Positions 26,021 through 33,836 of a stretch of DNA of 64,000 nt are shown one piece after another. The position numbers were made by a program, and so were the translations under genes. Each line of letters opens with the position of its first letter. Positions within the stretch are counted from its first letter, which is position 1. The DNA comes from Pseudomonadota bacterium. GTDB lineage: Bacteria > Desulfobacterota > Binatia > UBA9968. The stretch is taken from positions 124,001 through 188,000 of the forward strand of contig JAJPJQ010000010.1 in NCBI GenBank assembly GCA_021324155.1, read 5' to 3'. The notes beneath the pieces are model-generated. The model searched no databases. It had not been told where the DNA came from and worked only from the letters and a program-made list of their open reading frames with translations.

Positions 26021-26974
26021 TTATTTTTTATTATACAGCTCGCGCACGAAGCCGCTGTCTTCCAATTCTTTCAGCAGGCTGTTGTCGATGAAGCGCTCGG
26101 GGTTTTTCTCGCCGGGAGTCAAATCCAAAATCGCCTGCACCGCGTCGGCGCGCACGTAGGGCACCGCCTCCCAGACGCGCTCGTGCGGCGCATAGGCCGC
26201 GCGGATCTCTTCGGGCTTCATGCGCATGCGCTTGGCGATCGCGGCGACGGCGAGCTCGGGATTGTCTTTCCCGGCTTTCAGGCTTTCGAGGAACGCCTTC
26301 ATGAAATTCAAGACCAGCGGCCGCCGCGTTTGTAAGAAACTACGCTGCACCTCGACCGCGCCCTGGAGATACGGAATCTTCAGCGCCGCGAGATCGATCA
26401 TCTCGCGGAAGCCCGGGCGCGGCGGCGAGGAGAAGGCGGCATCGGCGAGCCCCTGCTCGAGCGACGCGAACATCTCCGGCAAGCCGCCGTGATGCAAAAA
26501 TTTCACGTCCTTGTCGGTGAGACCGCCGCGCCGAAGCGCGAGGCGCGCCGCGGTGTGCGTCGCCGAGCCGGGGCGCGACACGGCGAGGGTCTTGCCTTTC
26601 AAGTCGCCGAGCGTCTTCAGCGGCGAATCTTTGCGCGTCCACAGCGAGATGACCGAGTAGTTCGGCTTCGCGGCGATGAAGACGATATCCGCGCCGCCGA
26701 GATTCGCCGCGACCGCCGACGGCCCGCCGAAGGTGCCGAACTCGACCGTGCCGCCGACGAGCGCCTGCACCGACGCGGCGCCGCGCGCCTGGATCACCTT
26801 CATGTCGAAGCCATATTTGTCGAAGAGCTTTAAATCTTCCGCGAGCCAGATCGTCGCGTTGGTCGCGGCGATCGCCTCGTAGACGACGGCGGCGGGAATC
26901 TTTTTGTCGGCGGCACGCGACGGCGCGGCGGCGGCGATAACGACGAGAGCGAGCGCGGCGCTGAGCGTGCGCAG
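26021..26974 (-). CDS. NMT1/THI5-like ABC solute-binding protein, second of a tandem pair
   Basis: About 317 residues, exported (RTLSAALALVVIAAAAPSRAADKK). Periplasmic binding protein of the NitT/TauT (NMT1) type: AAVVYEAIAATNATIWLAEDLKLFDKYGFDMKVIQ, LVGGTVEFGTFGGPSAVAANLGGADIVFIA, LKGKTLAVSRPGSATHTAARLAL, and a C-terminal ERFIDNSLLKELEDSGFV. No ATG, GTG or TTG lies near the signal peptide; the best start is CTG at 26974, two bases after the upstream stop, with GGGAAA before it. Either a rare start is used with coupling to the upstream gene, or a base is wrong. No permease or ATPase gene is adjacent. Confidence 0.85.
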   Translation of the reverse strand: MRTLSAALALVVIAAAAPSRAADKKIPAAVVYEAIAATNATIWLAEDLKLFDKYGFDMKVIQARGAASVQALVGGTVEFGTFGGPSAVAANLGGADIVFIAAKPNYSVISLWTRKDSPLKTLGDLKGKTLAVSRPGSATHTAARLALRRGGLTDKDVKFLHHGGLPEMFASLEQGLADAAFSSPPRPGFREMIDLAALKIPYLQGAVEVQRSFLQTRRPLVLNFMKAFLESLKAGKDNPELAVAAIAKRMRMKPEEIRAAYAPHERVWEAVPYVRADAVQAILDLTPGEKNPERFIDNSLLKELEDSGFVRELYNKK

Positions 26975-26976
26975 GG

Positions 26977-27966
26977 CTATTTTCCCGCGAGCTTCTTGAA
27001 GAAGCCCTCTTTCTCGAGCTCGTCGACGAAGCGCATATCGAGAAAGTCGTCCGGCTTCATCGACTTCGCCTGCGGATCGGTCTGCGCGACGTCGGCGATG
27101 ATCGGCTCCATGCCCTTGCGGCTGACGTACGGCGGGAAGGGCAGGTATTCGCGGAACTGATTCCAGGTGTCCTCCGCGATCTCGGGCTCTTTCACCTTGA
27201 GAACGTTGTGGATCATCTTGAGCGCCGCCGCCTTGTCGTTCTTGAAGCGGTAGACGCCCTCGGAGTACGCGCGCACGACGCGGCGGACGATGTCCTCGTT
27301 CGCCTTGATGTAGGTCCGGCTCGAGCCGATCGCGACCGAGACGTACTCCGGCCCTTCTTTGGCGAGGTTCATCAACTCGACGAATCCGGCCTTTTTCGCG
27401 CGGCTGTTGGTCGGCGGCGAGACCGTGCCCGCGTCGATCTGCCCGGCGGCGAGCGCGGTGAAGATGTTCGGCACTTCGAGCAGCGGCAGCACCTGATAGT
27501 CGCCGGGCTTCAAGCCGGCGGAGCCGAGCGCGTAGAGCGCGGCGGTGTGCGTCGACGAGCCGGCGCGCGTGATGCCGATCTTCTTGCCGCGCAGATCGGC
27601 GATGCGCTTGAACTCGGGCTTCGCCATCAGCGAGAAGACCATGCGGTTGGTCGCGCCGACGACCAGCGCGATGTTCGCGCCCTTCAGGTTCGCCTGCACC
27701 ATGTTGAGCCCGTCCATGAACGAGAAGCCGATCTCGCCCGCGAGGATCGCCTGGATGCCGCGCGAGCTCGACTGGATGTGGATCAGCTCGACGTTGTCGA
27801 GGCCGTACTTCTCGAAGAGCTTTTCCTGCTTCGCCATGTGCAGGCCGCTCTGCGCGCCGGTGACGGCGGTCCAGTTGATGCGCACTTTGTTCTGCTGCGC
27901 CCACGATGCCGGCGCGAGCGCGAAGATGAGGAGGATGACGGCGGCGAGAAAAGTATTCGGTTTCAT
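26977..27966 (-). CDS. NMT1/THI5-like ABC solute-binding protein, first of a tandem pair
   Basis: A 329-residue exported binding protein (signal peptide about residues 1-23, LAAVILLIFALAPASWA). Pattern: VRINWTAVTGAQSGLHMAKQEKLFEKYGLDNVELIHIQ, ILAGEIGFSFMDGLNMVQANLKGANIALVVGA, LRGKKIGITRAGSSTHTAALYALGSAGLKPGDYQVLPL. This is the same type as the gene after it and as 28920-29927. Substrates of such proteins include pyrimidines, sulfonates and aromatic acids; none can be assigned. It is transcribed with the next gene (2-base gap). Confidence 0.92.
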   Translation of the reverse strand: MKPNTFLAAVILLIFALAPASWAQQNKVRINWTAVTGAQSGLHMAKQEKLFEKYGLDNVELIHIQSSSRGIQAILAGEIGFSFMDGLNMVQANLKGANIALVVGATNRMVFSLMAKPEFKRIADLRGKKIGITRAGSSTHTAALYALGSAGLKPGDYQVLPLLEVPNIFTALAAGQIDAGTVSPPTNSRAKKAGFVELMNLAKEGPEYVSVAIGSSRTYIKANEDIVRRVVRAYSEGVYRFKNDKAAALKMIHNVLKVKEPEIAEDTWNQFREYLPFPPYVSRKGMEPIIADVAQTDPQAKSMKPDDFLDMRFVDELEKEGFFKKLAGK

Positions 27967-28020
27967 GCTTGTCCCGTATAACAGCGGGGTAGCGCTGTCA
28001 ATGCGGGCGCATACCGTACG

Positions 28021-28048
28021 CGTGTCGCGTCTTGACGAGACGCGCGCG
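28021..28048. repeat. Palindromic repeat CGCGTCTTGACGAGACGCG, copy 1
   Basis: GTCGCGTCTTGACGAGACGC can fold into a 7-base stem. A second copy (GTGTCTTGACAAGACGCGC) lies at 28851-28877, so the pair brackets the DUF1566 gene. Confidence 0.6.
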
Positions 28049-28172
28049 CAATTGATAAACCCGGCGCCGATTTATCAGTTAATCCATTCGACACGCGTCG
28101 ACGCTTGCGGCGGCACCGCCCGTCGTTGTAGCGTGCACCGTGCAAAACACTACCCGCAGCAGGAGGAACATC

Positions 28173-28778
28173 ATGAAAATTTCGGAATTTCATCGCCTGG
28201 CGCGCTTTATTTCCGCGCTCGCGCTCGCCGCGGCGCTCGGCCACCTGGCGGCCGCGGAGGCGCGCGCCGCCGCCGCGCCGCAGGGCAACCCGCAGCAGGA
28301 GATCGCCGACAAGGTCGACCTCATTCCGCCCGCCTGGAGCCAGTCGCTCCCCGCCCCGGAACGATTCCAGCTTGTACTCGGCGGCGCCGGCGTGCTCGAC
28401 AAGGAGACCGGGCTCGTCTGGGAGCAGACGCCCGACGCCGGCTTGCGGCAATGGCACGAGAACTTTTTCTTCTGCTACAACAAGGGCGTCGGCGGGCGTA
28501 AAGGCTGGCGCGTCCCGACGGTCGAGGAGCTCGCGAGCCTCGTCGACACTTCCAATTCGCAGCCGACCTTGCCGACCGCCCATCCGTTCACCATCCCCGA
28601 TCCAAACGCCGTCTTCTGGTCGACGACGACTGTCGTCGGCAATGTGCCGGACAACGCGTGGGTCGTCGGCTTCGGCTTCGGCGTCGTCAACAACGCCGGC
28701 TTCGGCGGCAAGCTCGCTTCGTTGCGCACCTGGTGCGTGCGCGGCGGACAGGGATACGACGGCCGGCCGATTTTCTAA
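28173..28778 (+). CDS. Secreted DUF1566 domain protein
   Basis: A 201-residue exported protein. Signal peptide about residues 1-31 (RLARFISALALAAALGHLAAAEARA). The mature domain has the DUF1566 (Lcl C-terminal) pattern: AGVLDKETGLVWEQTPDAG, GWRVPTVEELASLVDTSNSQPTLPTAHPF, FWSTTTVVGNVPDNAWVVGFGFGVVN, WCVRGGQG. This fold resembles a C-type-lectin-like cell-surface or adhesin domain; the ligand is unknown. The ATG at 28173 follows AGGAGGAACATC; the longer frame from 28140 is rejected. Confidence 0.9.
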   Translation: MKISEFHRLARFISALALAAALGHLAAAEARAAAAPQGNPQQEIADKVDLIPPAWSQSLPAPERFQLVLGGAGVLDKETGLVWEQTPDAGLRQWHENFFFCYNKGVGGRKGWRVPTVEELASLVDTSNSQPTLPTAHPFTIPDPNAVFWSTTTVVGNVPDNAWVVGFGFGVVNNAGFGGKLASLRTWCVRGGQGYDGRPIF

Positions 28779-28850
28779 CGCCGTAATCTGCCCCGCCGTC
28801 TTCGGCGCGCGGGCGCCGCAGGCTTTTGCGCGCGCGAGTCGCGTCGCGGC

Positions 28851-28877
28851 GCGTGTCTTGACAAGACGCGCGCCGCG
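28851..28877. repeat. Palindromic repeat around GTCTTGACAAGAC, copy 2
   Basis: GTGTCTTGACAAGACGCGC with outer arms AGTCGC/GCGACT (28837-28880) makes a long hairpin just downstream of the DUF1566 gene. There is no T-tract, so terminator function is uncertain. Confidence 0.6.
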
Positions 28878-28919
28878 ACTGTAGATCGGCTTCAGCGCCA
28901 CCCATGGAAGGAGGCCGCC

Positions 28920-29927
28920 ATGCCGCACGCGCGCATTCGATTGAGATTGCTGGTCGCCGCGTTTTTGTTGGTCGCGCTCGCCGCGCCGCGCCAAGCCGCC
29001 GCGCAGCAGCTCAAGAAAGTCACGGTCGTCTACACGATCGTCTCGGGCGACTCGGTCGCTTTCTGGGTCGCCGAAGAAAAAGGCTTTTTCCGCAAATACG
29101 GCCTCGACGCCGACCTCAAGTTCATCACCGGCAGCAACCAGACGATCGCGTCGATGATGGCCGGGCAGGTCGACTTCACCAACGCCGGCGGCGGCGCGGT
29201 GGTCGAGGCCGACCTCCAGGGCGGCGACGCGGTCATGATCGGCTCGCTCGTGCCCTATTTTCTCATGTCGATGTACAGCCAGCCGGAGATCCAGAGCGTG
29301 AAAGAATTGAAGGGCAAGCGCATCGCGGTCACGACGCTCGGCACCGCGACCGACTTCGCGCGCCGCATCATCGTGCAGAAGGCCGGCCTTAATCCCGACC
29401 GCGACACGCTGCCGCTCTCGACCAAGGGACCGTCGGAGATTCTCCAGGCGCTGCTCACGAAAAACGCCGAGGCGGGCATGGTCGTGCCGCCGCTCACGCT
29501 GATGGCGAAACAGAAGGGGTTGAAGGAACTGGTCGACCTCATCGGCCAGAAAGTCCCGTACGTGCAGACCTCGGTCGCGACCACGCGGCGCATGCTGCAA
29601 AAAGATCCCGGCGCCGCCGAGAGCTTCATGAAGGCCATCATAGAAGCCGTCGCGTTCCAGAAGCAGCAGCCGAAGGCGACGAAGGAAATTCTCAATAAAT
29701 ATCTCAAGAACATCCCCGACGACCTGCTCGACGAGACCTACCAGCGCTACGTCGTCGACATGTACCAGAAGTACCCGCGCGTCTCGCACGACGGCATCCA
29801 GACGCTGCTCGACTTCGTCAGGCTCAACAACGAGAAGGCGAAGTCGGCGAAGCCCGAGCAGTTCACCGATACGAGCATTTTGGAGAAATTGGAGAAGGCG
29901 AAGTTCGCCGACCAGTTTTACAAGTGA
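28920..29927 (+). CDS. NMT1/THI5-like ABC solute-binding protein
   Basis: A 335-residue exported binding protein. The signal peptide spans about residues 1-28 (LLVAAFLLVALAAPRQAAA). Blocks: VTVVYTIVSGDSVAFWVAEEKGFFRKYGLDADLKFI, IASMMAGQVDFTNAGGGAVVEADLQGGDAVMIG, LKGKRIAVTTLGTATDFARRIIVQKAGLNPDRD, and a C-terminal PEQFTDTSILEKLEKAKFADQFY. Ribosome site GGAAGGAGG before ATG 28920. This is the third NMT1-type protein within 4 kb. None has a permease or ATPase beside it; such orphan binding proteins are common in Binatia/Rokubacteria-like genomes. Confidence 0.93.
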   Translation: MPHARIRLRLLVAAFLLVALAAPRQAAAQQLKKVTVVYTIVSGDSVAFWVAEEKGFFRKYGLDADLKFITGSNQTIASMMAGQVDFTNAGGGAVVEADLQGGDAVMIGSLVPYFLMSMYSQPEIQSVKELKGKRIAVTTLGTATDFARRIIVQKAGLNPDRDTLPLSTKGPSEILQALLTKNAEAGMVVPPLTLMAKQKGLKELVDLIGQKVPYVQTSVATTRRMLQKDPGAAESFMKAIIEAVAFQKQQPKATKEILNKYLKNIPDDLLDETYQRYVVDMYQKYPRVSHDGIQTLLDFVRLNNEKAKSAKPEQFTDTSILEKLEKAKFADQFYK

Positions 29928-30243
29928 CGGCCATAGAGACCAAAATGAATCGAAGCGTGCTTCGACAGGCTCAGCACGAACGGAATTTATTACTCGACCT
30001 GAAGGAGCATCACGATTCGCCCCGAGCTTGTCGAAGGGCTCCGCGAAAACGGGAATATGATATGACATACGGATGGTTCGCGAACGTCCCCTGCGCCGCT
30101 CGCAATTCGCCGTTGACCTCACGTCCCCCTTCTCCTTGGCTTTTCCGGCGCGCTTTGGTAGAAATTTTTTCACCGCGACAAACCTCCGCACCGGACTCCG
30201 TTTTGCCGGCTCGTGGTCAATTTAATTCAAGAGGGGAAATGTA
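29928..30243. other. Gene-free stretch with degenerate repeats
   Basis: No credible coding frame. It holds TTCGACAGGCTCAGCACGAA (29961-29980), an inverted partner GAGCTTGTCGAAGGGCT (30024-30040), and a mutated A-type palindrome GGATGGTTCGCGAACGTCCC (30071-30090). The upstream part of the DUF2306 gene promoter should lie near the right end. Confidence 0.6.
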
Positions 30244-30879
30244 GTGGATAGTACCAAACCGTTCCGTGCCAAGCACGCGTGGCTTTTGCTCTTCGCCGCG
30301 ATGATCGTTTTTGTTGTCTTCAACCGCGACCTGGCGCTGCTCGACGCGAACTCGCCGCTGCGCCAGCGCTACAACGCCGTGCCGTGGTGGATGCTGGTGC
30401 ACGGCATCGCCGGCGCCGTTGCGCTCTTGCTTGCGCCGTTTCAGTTCTCGAGCCGGCTCAGGCGCCGCTACATCCAAGTCCACCGCATCATGGGGCGGAT
30501 TTACGTCGCGTGCACGGCGGTGGCGGCGCCGGCGGCAATTCCGATCGCGGTGATCCTCGGGCCGTCGATCCTCATCCCGGCGGCGACGCTGCAATCGATC
30601 GGCTGGATCGTGACGACGGCGACGGCGCTTTACTGCATCCGCACCGGCCGCGTCCAGCAGCATCGCGAATGGATGCTCCGGAGCTATCCCTTCGCGATGG
30701 TCTTCATCGTCGTGCGCGTGCTGGTCGCGATACCGGCGATCGACCGCATGGGCGAACTGGGGCTCGCGATGGTCGTCTGGCCGACGATCGCCGTCGCCGG
30801 CATCCTGCCGTCGTTCCTGCTCGCGTGGCAGCATCTTGCGGCGGACGAGCCGGCGGCCGTAACGCAGCGCGCCGCGTAA
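30244..30879 (+). CDS. DUF2306 family membrane protein
   Basis: A 211-residue integral membrane protein with about five to six hydrophobic helices. Pattern of DUF2306: YNAVPWWMLVHGIAGAVALLLAPFQFSSRLRRRYIQVHRIMGRIYV (conserved histidines in HG and HRxxGR), then GRVQQHREWMLRSYPFAM with another conserved HxxWM. These histidines suggest a cytochrome-like or quinone-linked role, but the family function is unknown. The start is a GTG at 30244 after AGGGGAAATGTA. Confidence 0.85.
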   Translation: MDSTKPFRAKHAWLLLFAAMIVFVVFNRDLALLDANSPLRQRYNAVPWWMLVHGIAGAVALLLAPFQFSSRLRRRYIQVHRIMGRIYVACTAVAAPAAIPIAVILGPSILIPAATLQSIGWIVTTATALYCIRTGRVQQHREWMLRSYPFAMVFIVVRVLVAIPAIDRMGELGLAMVVWPTIAVAGILPSFLLAWQHLAADEPAAVTQRAA

Positions 30880-30986
30880 TTCCCGCTCCTTAAGGCGGGC
30901 GGGGACGAGAAGACGATACTTTTTTATTTTCCCTCTCCCATCTCGGGAGACGGGTTCGATGGCTGGGCTTTGCAGCGATCTTGCTT

Positions 30987-31445
30987 TTACCGCCCGCTAA
31001 ACCGCGCGAGCTCTTCCTTGATGCCGGCGAGCCTTTGATCCCGGTCGAGCCGCTCGAGCTGCTGCTCGCGCGCGAACTGGGCGGCCCAGCGCCGGCGCCG
31101 CGCCGTGTCGCCCTGCCGGTCGATTTGCACAATGCGCTGCACGGCCCGCAGGGCCTGAAGCTGCTGCTCGTCCTGGAGCCGTTCGAGCTCGCGCTGCAGG
31201 CGGCTTATATCGGCCCGATTCACGTTGCCGGAATCGTTGAGGCTGTCGATCTGCTGCTGCAGCTCGGCGGCCGCCTGCTGCTGCAGGACATCGTTCGCCT
31301 GCCGCTGGCGGAGGAGCCCCTCGATCTGCAGTTGCCGAAAGATCTGATTCTGCCCCCCCGGTGTCAGAGCGAGGGGATCGTTCGTCTGCGCGGCGGCGGG
31401 TAAAGCCCCAAGCAGGAGGAACGCGGCCAGAATCGACGCCTTCAC
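30987..31445 (-). CDS. Secreted Gln/Arg-rich coiled-coil protein
   Basis: A 152-residue exported protein. Signal peptide residues 1-19 (SILAAFLLLGALPAAA-Q). Residues 30-130 are strongly helical, rich in Q, R, L and E (IFRQLQIEGLLRQRQANDVLQQQAAAELQQQID; ISRLQRELERLQDEQQLQALRAVQR), a probable coiled coil. No family recognised. The GTG start at 31445 lies 4 bases after the stop of the upstream HTH gene, so the two may be co-transcribed. Confidence 0.65.
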   Translation of the reverse strand: MKASILAAFLLLGALPAAAQTNDPLALTPGGQNQIFRQLQIEGLLRQRQANDVLQQQAAAELQQQIDSLNDSGNVNRADISRLQRELERLQDEQQLQALRAVQRIVQIDRQGDTARRRRWAAQFAREQQLERLDRDQRLAGIKEELARFSGR

Positions 31446-31449
31446 ACGA

Positions 31450-31887
31450 TCATGATACTCCGCCGGGCGGCGGTGCGGAAGAGGCGTAGGCGGAAGATAC
31501 AGAAGGATCGTGGGTCGCCATCGAAACGGCCGTCAGCGACCTTGCCTCCTCCTCGCCCTCTTTTTTGATCGTGATCTCGATCGACGTCGGCCCGCCGATC
31601 TCGAAGTCCGGATCGGTGCGCCGGTAGACCTCGGGCTTGAGCGCGCGCACCGCGAACACCGCCAGCGCGTCCGAATAGGCTTTGTACCAGCCGGTGATCT
31701 CGCCGCGCCAGTGAAGCGGCATGTCGACGCCGCGAAACGCGCGCCGCCACACCTCCGCCTCGGCCCGGTCGGCGATCATCTCCCGCGCGCGCTCGAAGCA
31801 CTCGCGGTAGCGGCGGTCCGCTTTCATCCAGTCGTAATGCGCGGTCCGCGACACGCCCGAGAGCGCGGCCGCGCGCTTGATGCCCAT
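31450..31887 (-). CDS. Phage terminase small-subunit-like HTH protein (possibly N-truncated)
   Basis: A 145-residue protein. An N-terminal helix-turn-helix (IKRAAALSGVSRTAHYDWMKADRRYRECFERAREMI) is followed by AEVWRRAFRGVDMPLHWRGEITGWYKAYSDALAVFAVRALKPEVYRR, the order seen in terminase small-subunit-like phage proteins. In the same frame upstream of ATG 31887 the reading stays open to a stop near 32050 (NKLAELRACFADLENRHQRAFLAGFVAG) but has no ATG, GTG or TTG. The real start may have been lost, and a dispersed repeat (32018-32039) sits there. No other phage gene is nearby. Confidence 0.55.
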   Translation of the reverse strand: MGIKRAAALSGVSRTAHYDWMKADRRYRECFERAREMIADRAEAEVWRRAFRGVDMPLHWRGEITGWYKAYSDALAVFAVRALKPEVYRRTDPDFEIGGPTSIEITIKKEGEEEARSLTAVSMATHDPSVSSAYASSAPPPGGVS

Positions 31888-32017
31888 GCCGGCGACGAAG
31901 CCGGCGAGAAAGGCGCGCTGGTGGCGGTTCTCCAGATCGGCGAAGCACGCGCGCAGCTCGGCGAGCTTGTTTTCATCCGGCGCCGGCTCGGCCGGCCGCG
32001 GCGCATGCTCGCGTGCC

Positions 32018-32039
32018 TGTCCTGAGCTTGTCGAAGGGA
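32018..32039. repeat. CCTGAGCTTGTCGAAGG dispersed repeat
   Basis: TGTCCTGAGCTTGTCGAAGG, a repeat found widely in environmental genomes. Relatives lie at 29961, 30023 and 50336. Confidence 0.7.
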
Positions 32040-32055
32040 CGCGAAAATTTGCTGC

Positions 32056-32508
32056 CTACAGTTGCTTCCCTTCGCCGGGCACCCGCTTGTTCTCGTACTC
32101 CTTGCCGCTTTCGTCGATGAGGCGCATCGTGTCGTCCGTGATATCCACGATGATGTCGACGACGGTTTTGTCCACATCGATCGGGACAACCCGCAGCGGC
32201 ACGAGCATGTCGATCTTGTCGGCCTTGTTGTACAACCGGCCCCCCTCGATCCACCACTTGCCTTCCGCCGTCATCAAGACCTCGCGCTTCTCCGGCGACA
32301 AGTAGATCGCCAGACGATAGACCCCGCCCGGCAGAAACGTCGAGATGCCGTAGGGCGTTTCACCCTCCGACCACGAACCGAGCATCTTCTGCCTCCACGC
32401 CTCGTCGCTCCCGGGCTGCGGCTCCGCGGCTGAGGAAAGGTTCAACGCTGCGGACAGCACCAGAACCGCGAGGGACAACCCTGCGAGTATCAAGGCGGCG
32501 GTTTTCAT
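32056..32508 (-). CDS. Secreted protein of unknown function
   Basis: A 150-residue exported protein. Residues 1-27 form the signal (MKTAALILAGLSLAVLVLSAALNLSSA). The mature domain is beta-rich (MLGSWSEGETPYGISTFLPGGVYRLAIYLSPEKREVLMTAEGKWWIEGGRLYNK; VVDIIVDITDDTMRLIDESGKEY), consistent with a small lipocalin-like barrel in which LGSW, KWWIEGGRLY and MRLIDESG form successive strands. No family named with confidence. It has its own upstream region of about 350 bases. Confidence 0.7.
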   Translation of the reverse strand: MKTAALILAGLSLAVLVLSAALNLSSAAEPQPGSDEAWRQKMLGSWSEGETPYGISTFLPGGVYRLAIYLSPEKREVLMTAEGKWWIEGGRLYNKADKIDMLVPLRVVPIDVDKTVVDIIVDITDDTMRLIDESGKEYENKRVPGEGKQL

Positions 32509-32855
32509 CCAGGAGAAATGATGCTCCGGAATCGGAGACGGATCAAGAAAAATCCTATCCTCGCCGTGTCGAAGGATATCGGCGGAATGTCGAGGGGTGA
32601 CGCCATGAGAACGGCAGTTATTAAAGGCGAGCGGGCTGGCTGGAGGGGATCGGGGTCAGGCTTTCTATTCTTGACAATCTTTCTTCGCACTTCCCCGCCT
32701 GCTCCTCGTGCACCTTGTCCAGCAGCGGCGCGGCCGTAGCGAAAATCTGAGCTTGATTGTGACCTGCGCTTTCCTCAAGGCTCGGTCGTTCATCGAGACT
32801 GCAACCGCCGGCTCGCGGTCATGCCGAATGCGGCACACCCTGGCCGCTGCACGAT
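32509..32855. other. Gene-free stretch between the secreted protein and MscS genes
   Basis: Several short open frames overlap here but none has a recognisable pattern or ribosome site. GGGGATCGGGGTCAGGC (32645-32661) resembles the GGGGTCAGG sequences often found near transposase remnants. I can support nothing further. Confidence 0.5.
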
Positions 32856-33662
32856 TCACTGCCCGCCGTTTTGCCGCAGGCGGACTTCGTGGATCGGGTA
32901 AGGGATGTCGATGTTGCCGGCGCGGAAGCGCTCGACGAGGGCCTGGTACAATTCGCCCTTGGCGGGGACGACGTCGGGGACGGCGACCCAGGGCTGGATG
33001 GTAAGCGTGACGGTGGAGGCGGCGAGCTCGCTGACGCCGATGACGGGGGCGGGCTGCTTTAGGACGCGCGGGTTCTGGAGCACGGCTTCGCGCGCGGCGG
33101 CGATGACTTCGTTGAGGTTGGCGCCGTAGGCGACGCCGACGGTGAGGGTGAGCTGGCGCACGGCGCCGAAGTTGTGCAGGATCTCGCCGACGATCTTGCG
33201 GTTGGGGATGACGACGCGCGAGCCGTCGAGCTGGACGAGGAAGGTGGAGAAGAGCTCGATGTTGACGACCTCGCCGTGGACGCCGACGATCTCGATGTAT
33301 TCGCCGACGCGGAATGGCTTGGTGAAGATGATCGAGAGGCCGGCGATGACGTTGCCGAGGACGCCCTGGAGCGCGATGCCGACGCCGAGGCCGGCGACGC
33401 CGACGGCGGCGACCAGCGGGGCGATCTGAAAGCCGAACTTGTCGAGCGCGATGAGGAGCGCGAGCAGGACGACGAGCGCGCGGATGACGCGCACCATGAG
33501 GCGGCGCGTGGGCGGGTCTTTGACGTGCGGCGCGAGCGAGCGGTCGGCGGCCTTGCCGATCCAGCTCGCCGCGAGCACGCCGGCGACGAGGATGATGACC
33601 GCGCCGAGGACCTGGAAGCCGTAGCGGATGATGAGCTCGAGCGTGGCGTCTTTTGCCGACAT
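32856..33662 (-). CDS. MscS family small-conductance mechanosensitive channel
   Basis: A 268-residue membrane protein that opens under membrane tension. Three N-terminal helices (LELIIRYGFQVLGAVIILVAGVLAASWIGKA; VRVIRALVVLLALLIALDKFG) lead to the pore helix VAAVGVAGLGVGIALQGVLGNVIAGLSIIFTKPFRVGEYIEI, with the glycine/alanine packing pattern and the PFxVGD-like turn. The beta domain VVNIELFSTFLVQLDGSRVVIPNRKIVG follows. I chose ATG 33662 because AAAGGAGAACCACC precedes it and the MSAKDATLE start matches the family; the 463-codon frame runs upstream through antisense sequence. Confidence 0.93.
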   Translation of the reverse strand: MSAKDATLELIIRYGFQVLGAVIILVAGVLAASWIGKAADRSLAPHVKDPPTRRLMVRVIRALVVLLALLIALDKFGFQIAPLVAAVGVAGLGVGIALQGVLGNVIAGLSIIFTKPFRVGEYIEIVGVHGEVVNIELFSTFLVQLDGSRVVIPNRKIVGEILHNFGAVRQLTLTVGVAYGANLNEVIAAAREAVLQNPRVLKQPAPVIGVSELAASTVTLTIQPWVAVPDVVPAKGELYQALVERFRAGNIDIPYPIHEVRLRQNGGQ

Positions 33663-33836
33663 GGTGGTTCTCCTTTGGGGATCGACGGGTGCGGGCGCGA
33701 CCCGAAGCGGCCAAAATAGTCTCAGCCGGCGCGGAGGGCAAGGAAAATATGCGGGGGCGCGGTGGCGGCTTAAAGCGGTCGAATCGCCTTTCGAAGCGCT
33801 TTGGCAATCTTTTTTCCTCCGTGCTAGACCCATTCC

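Noticed and set aside
26021-27904. Single 627-codon protein covering both binding proteins
   Set aside because: The first half is out-of-frame sequence over the upstream binding protein; only the C-terminal half is a real domain.
27963-30191. 742-codon minus-strand frame over the DUF1566 and binding-protein genes
   Set aside because: Antisense to two genes with clear families and signal peptides; its own translation has no recognisable domain.
32665-33807. 380-codon frame overlapping MscS
   Set aside because: His/Arg/Pro-rich shadow of the MscS gene in another frame; MscS has the pore motif and a good ribosome site.
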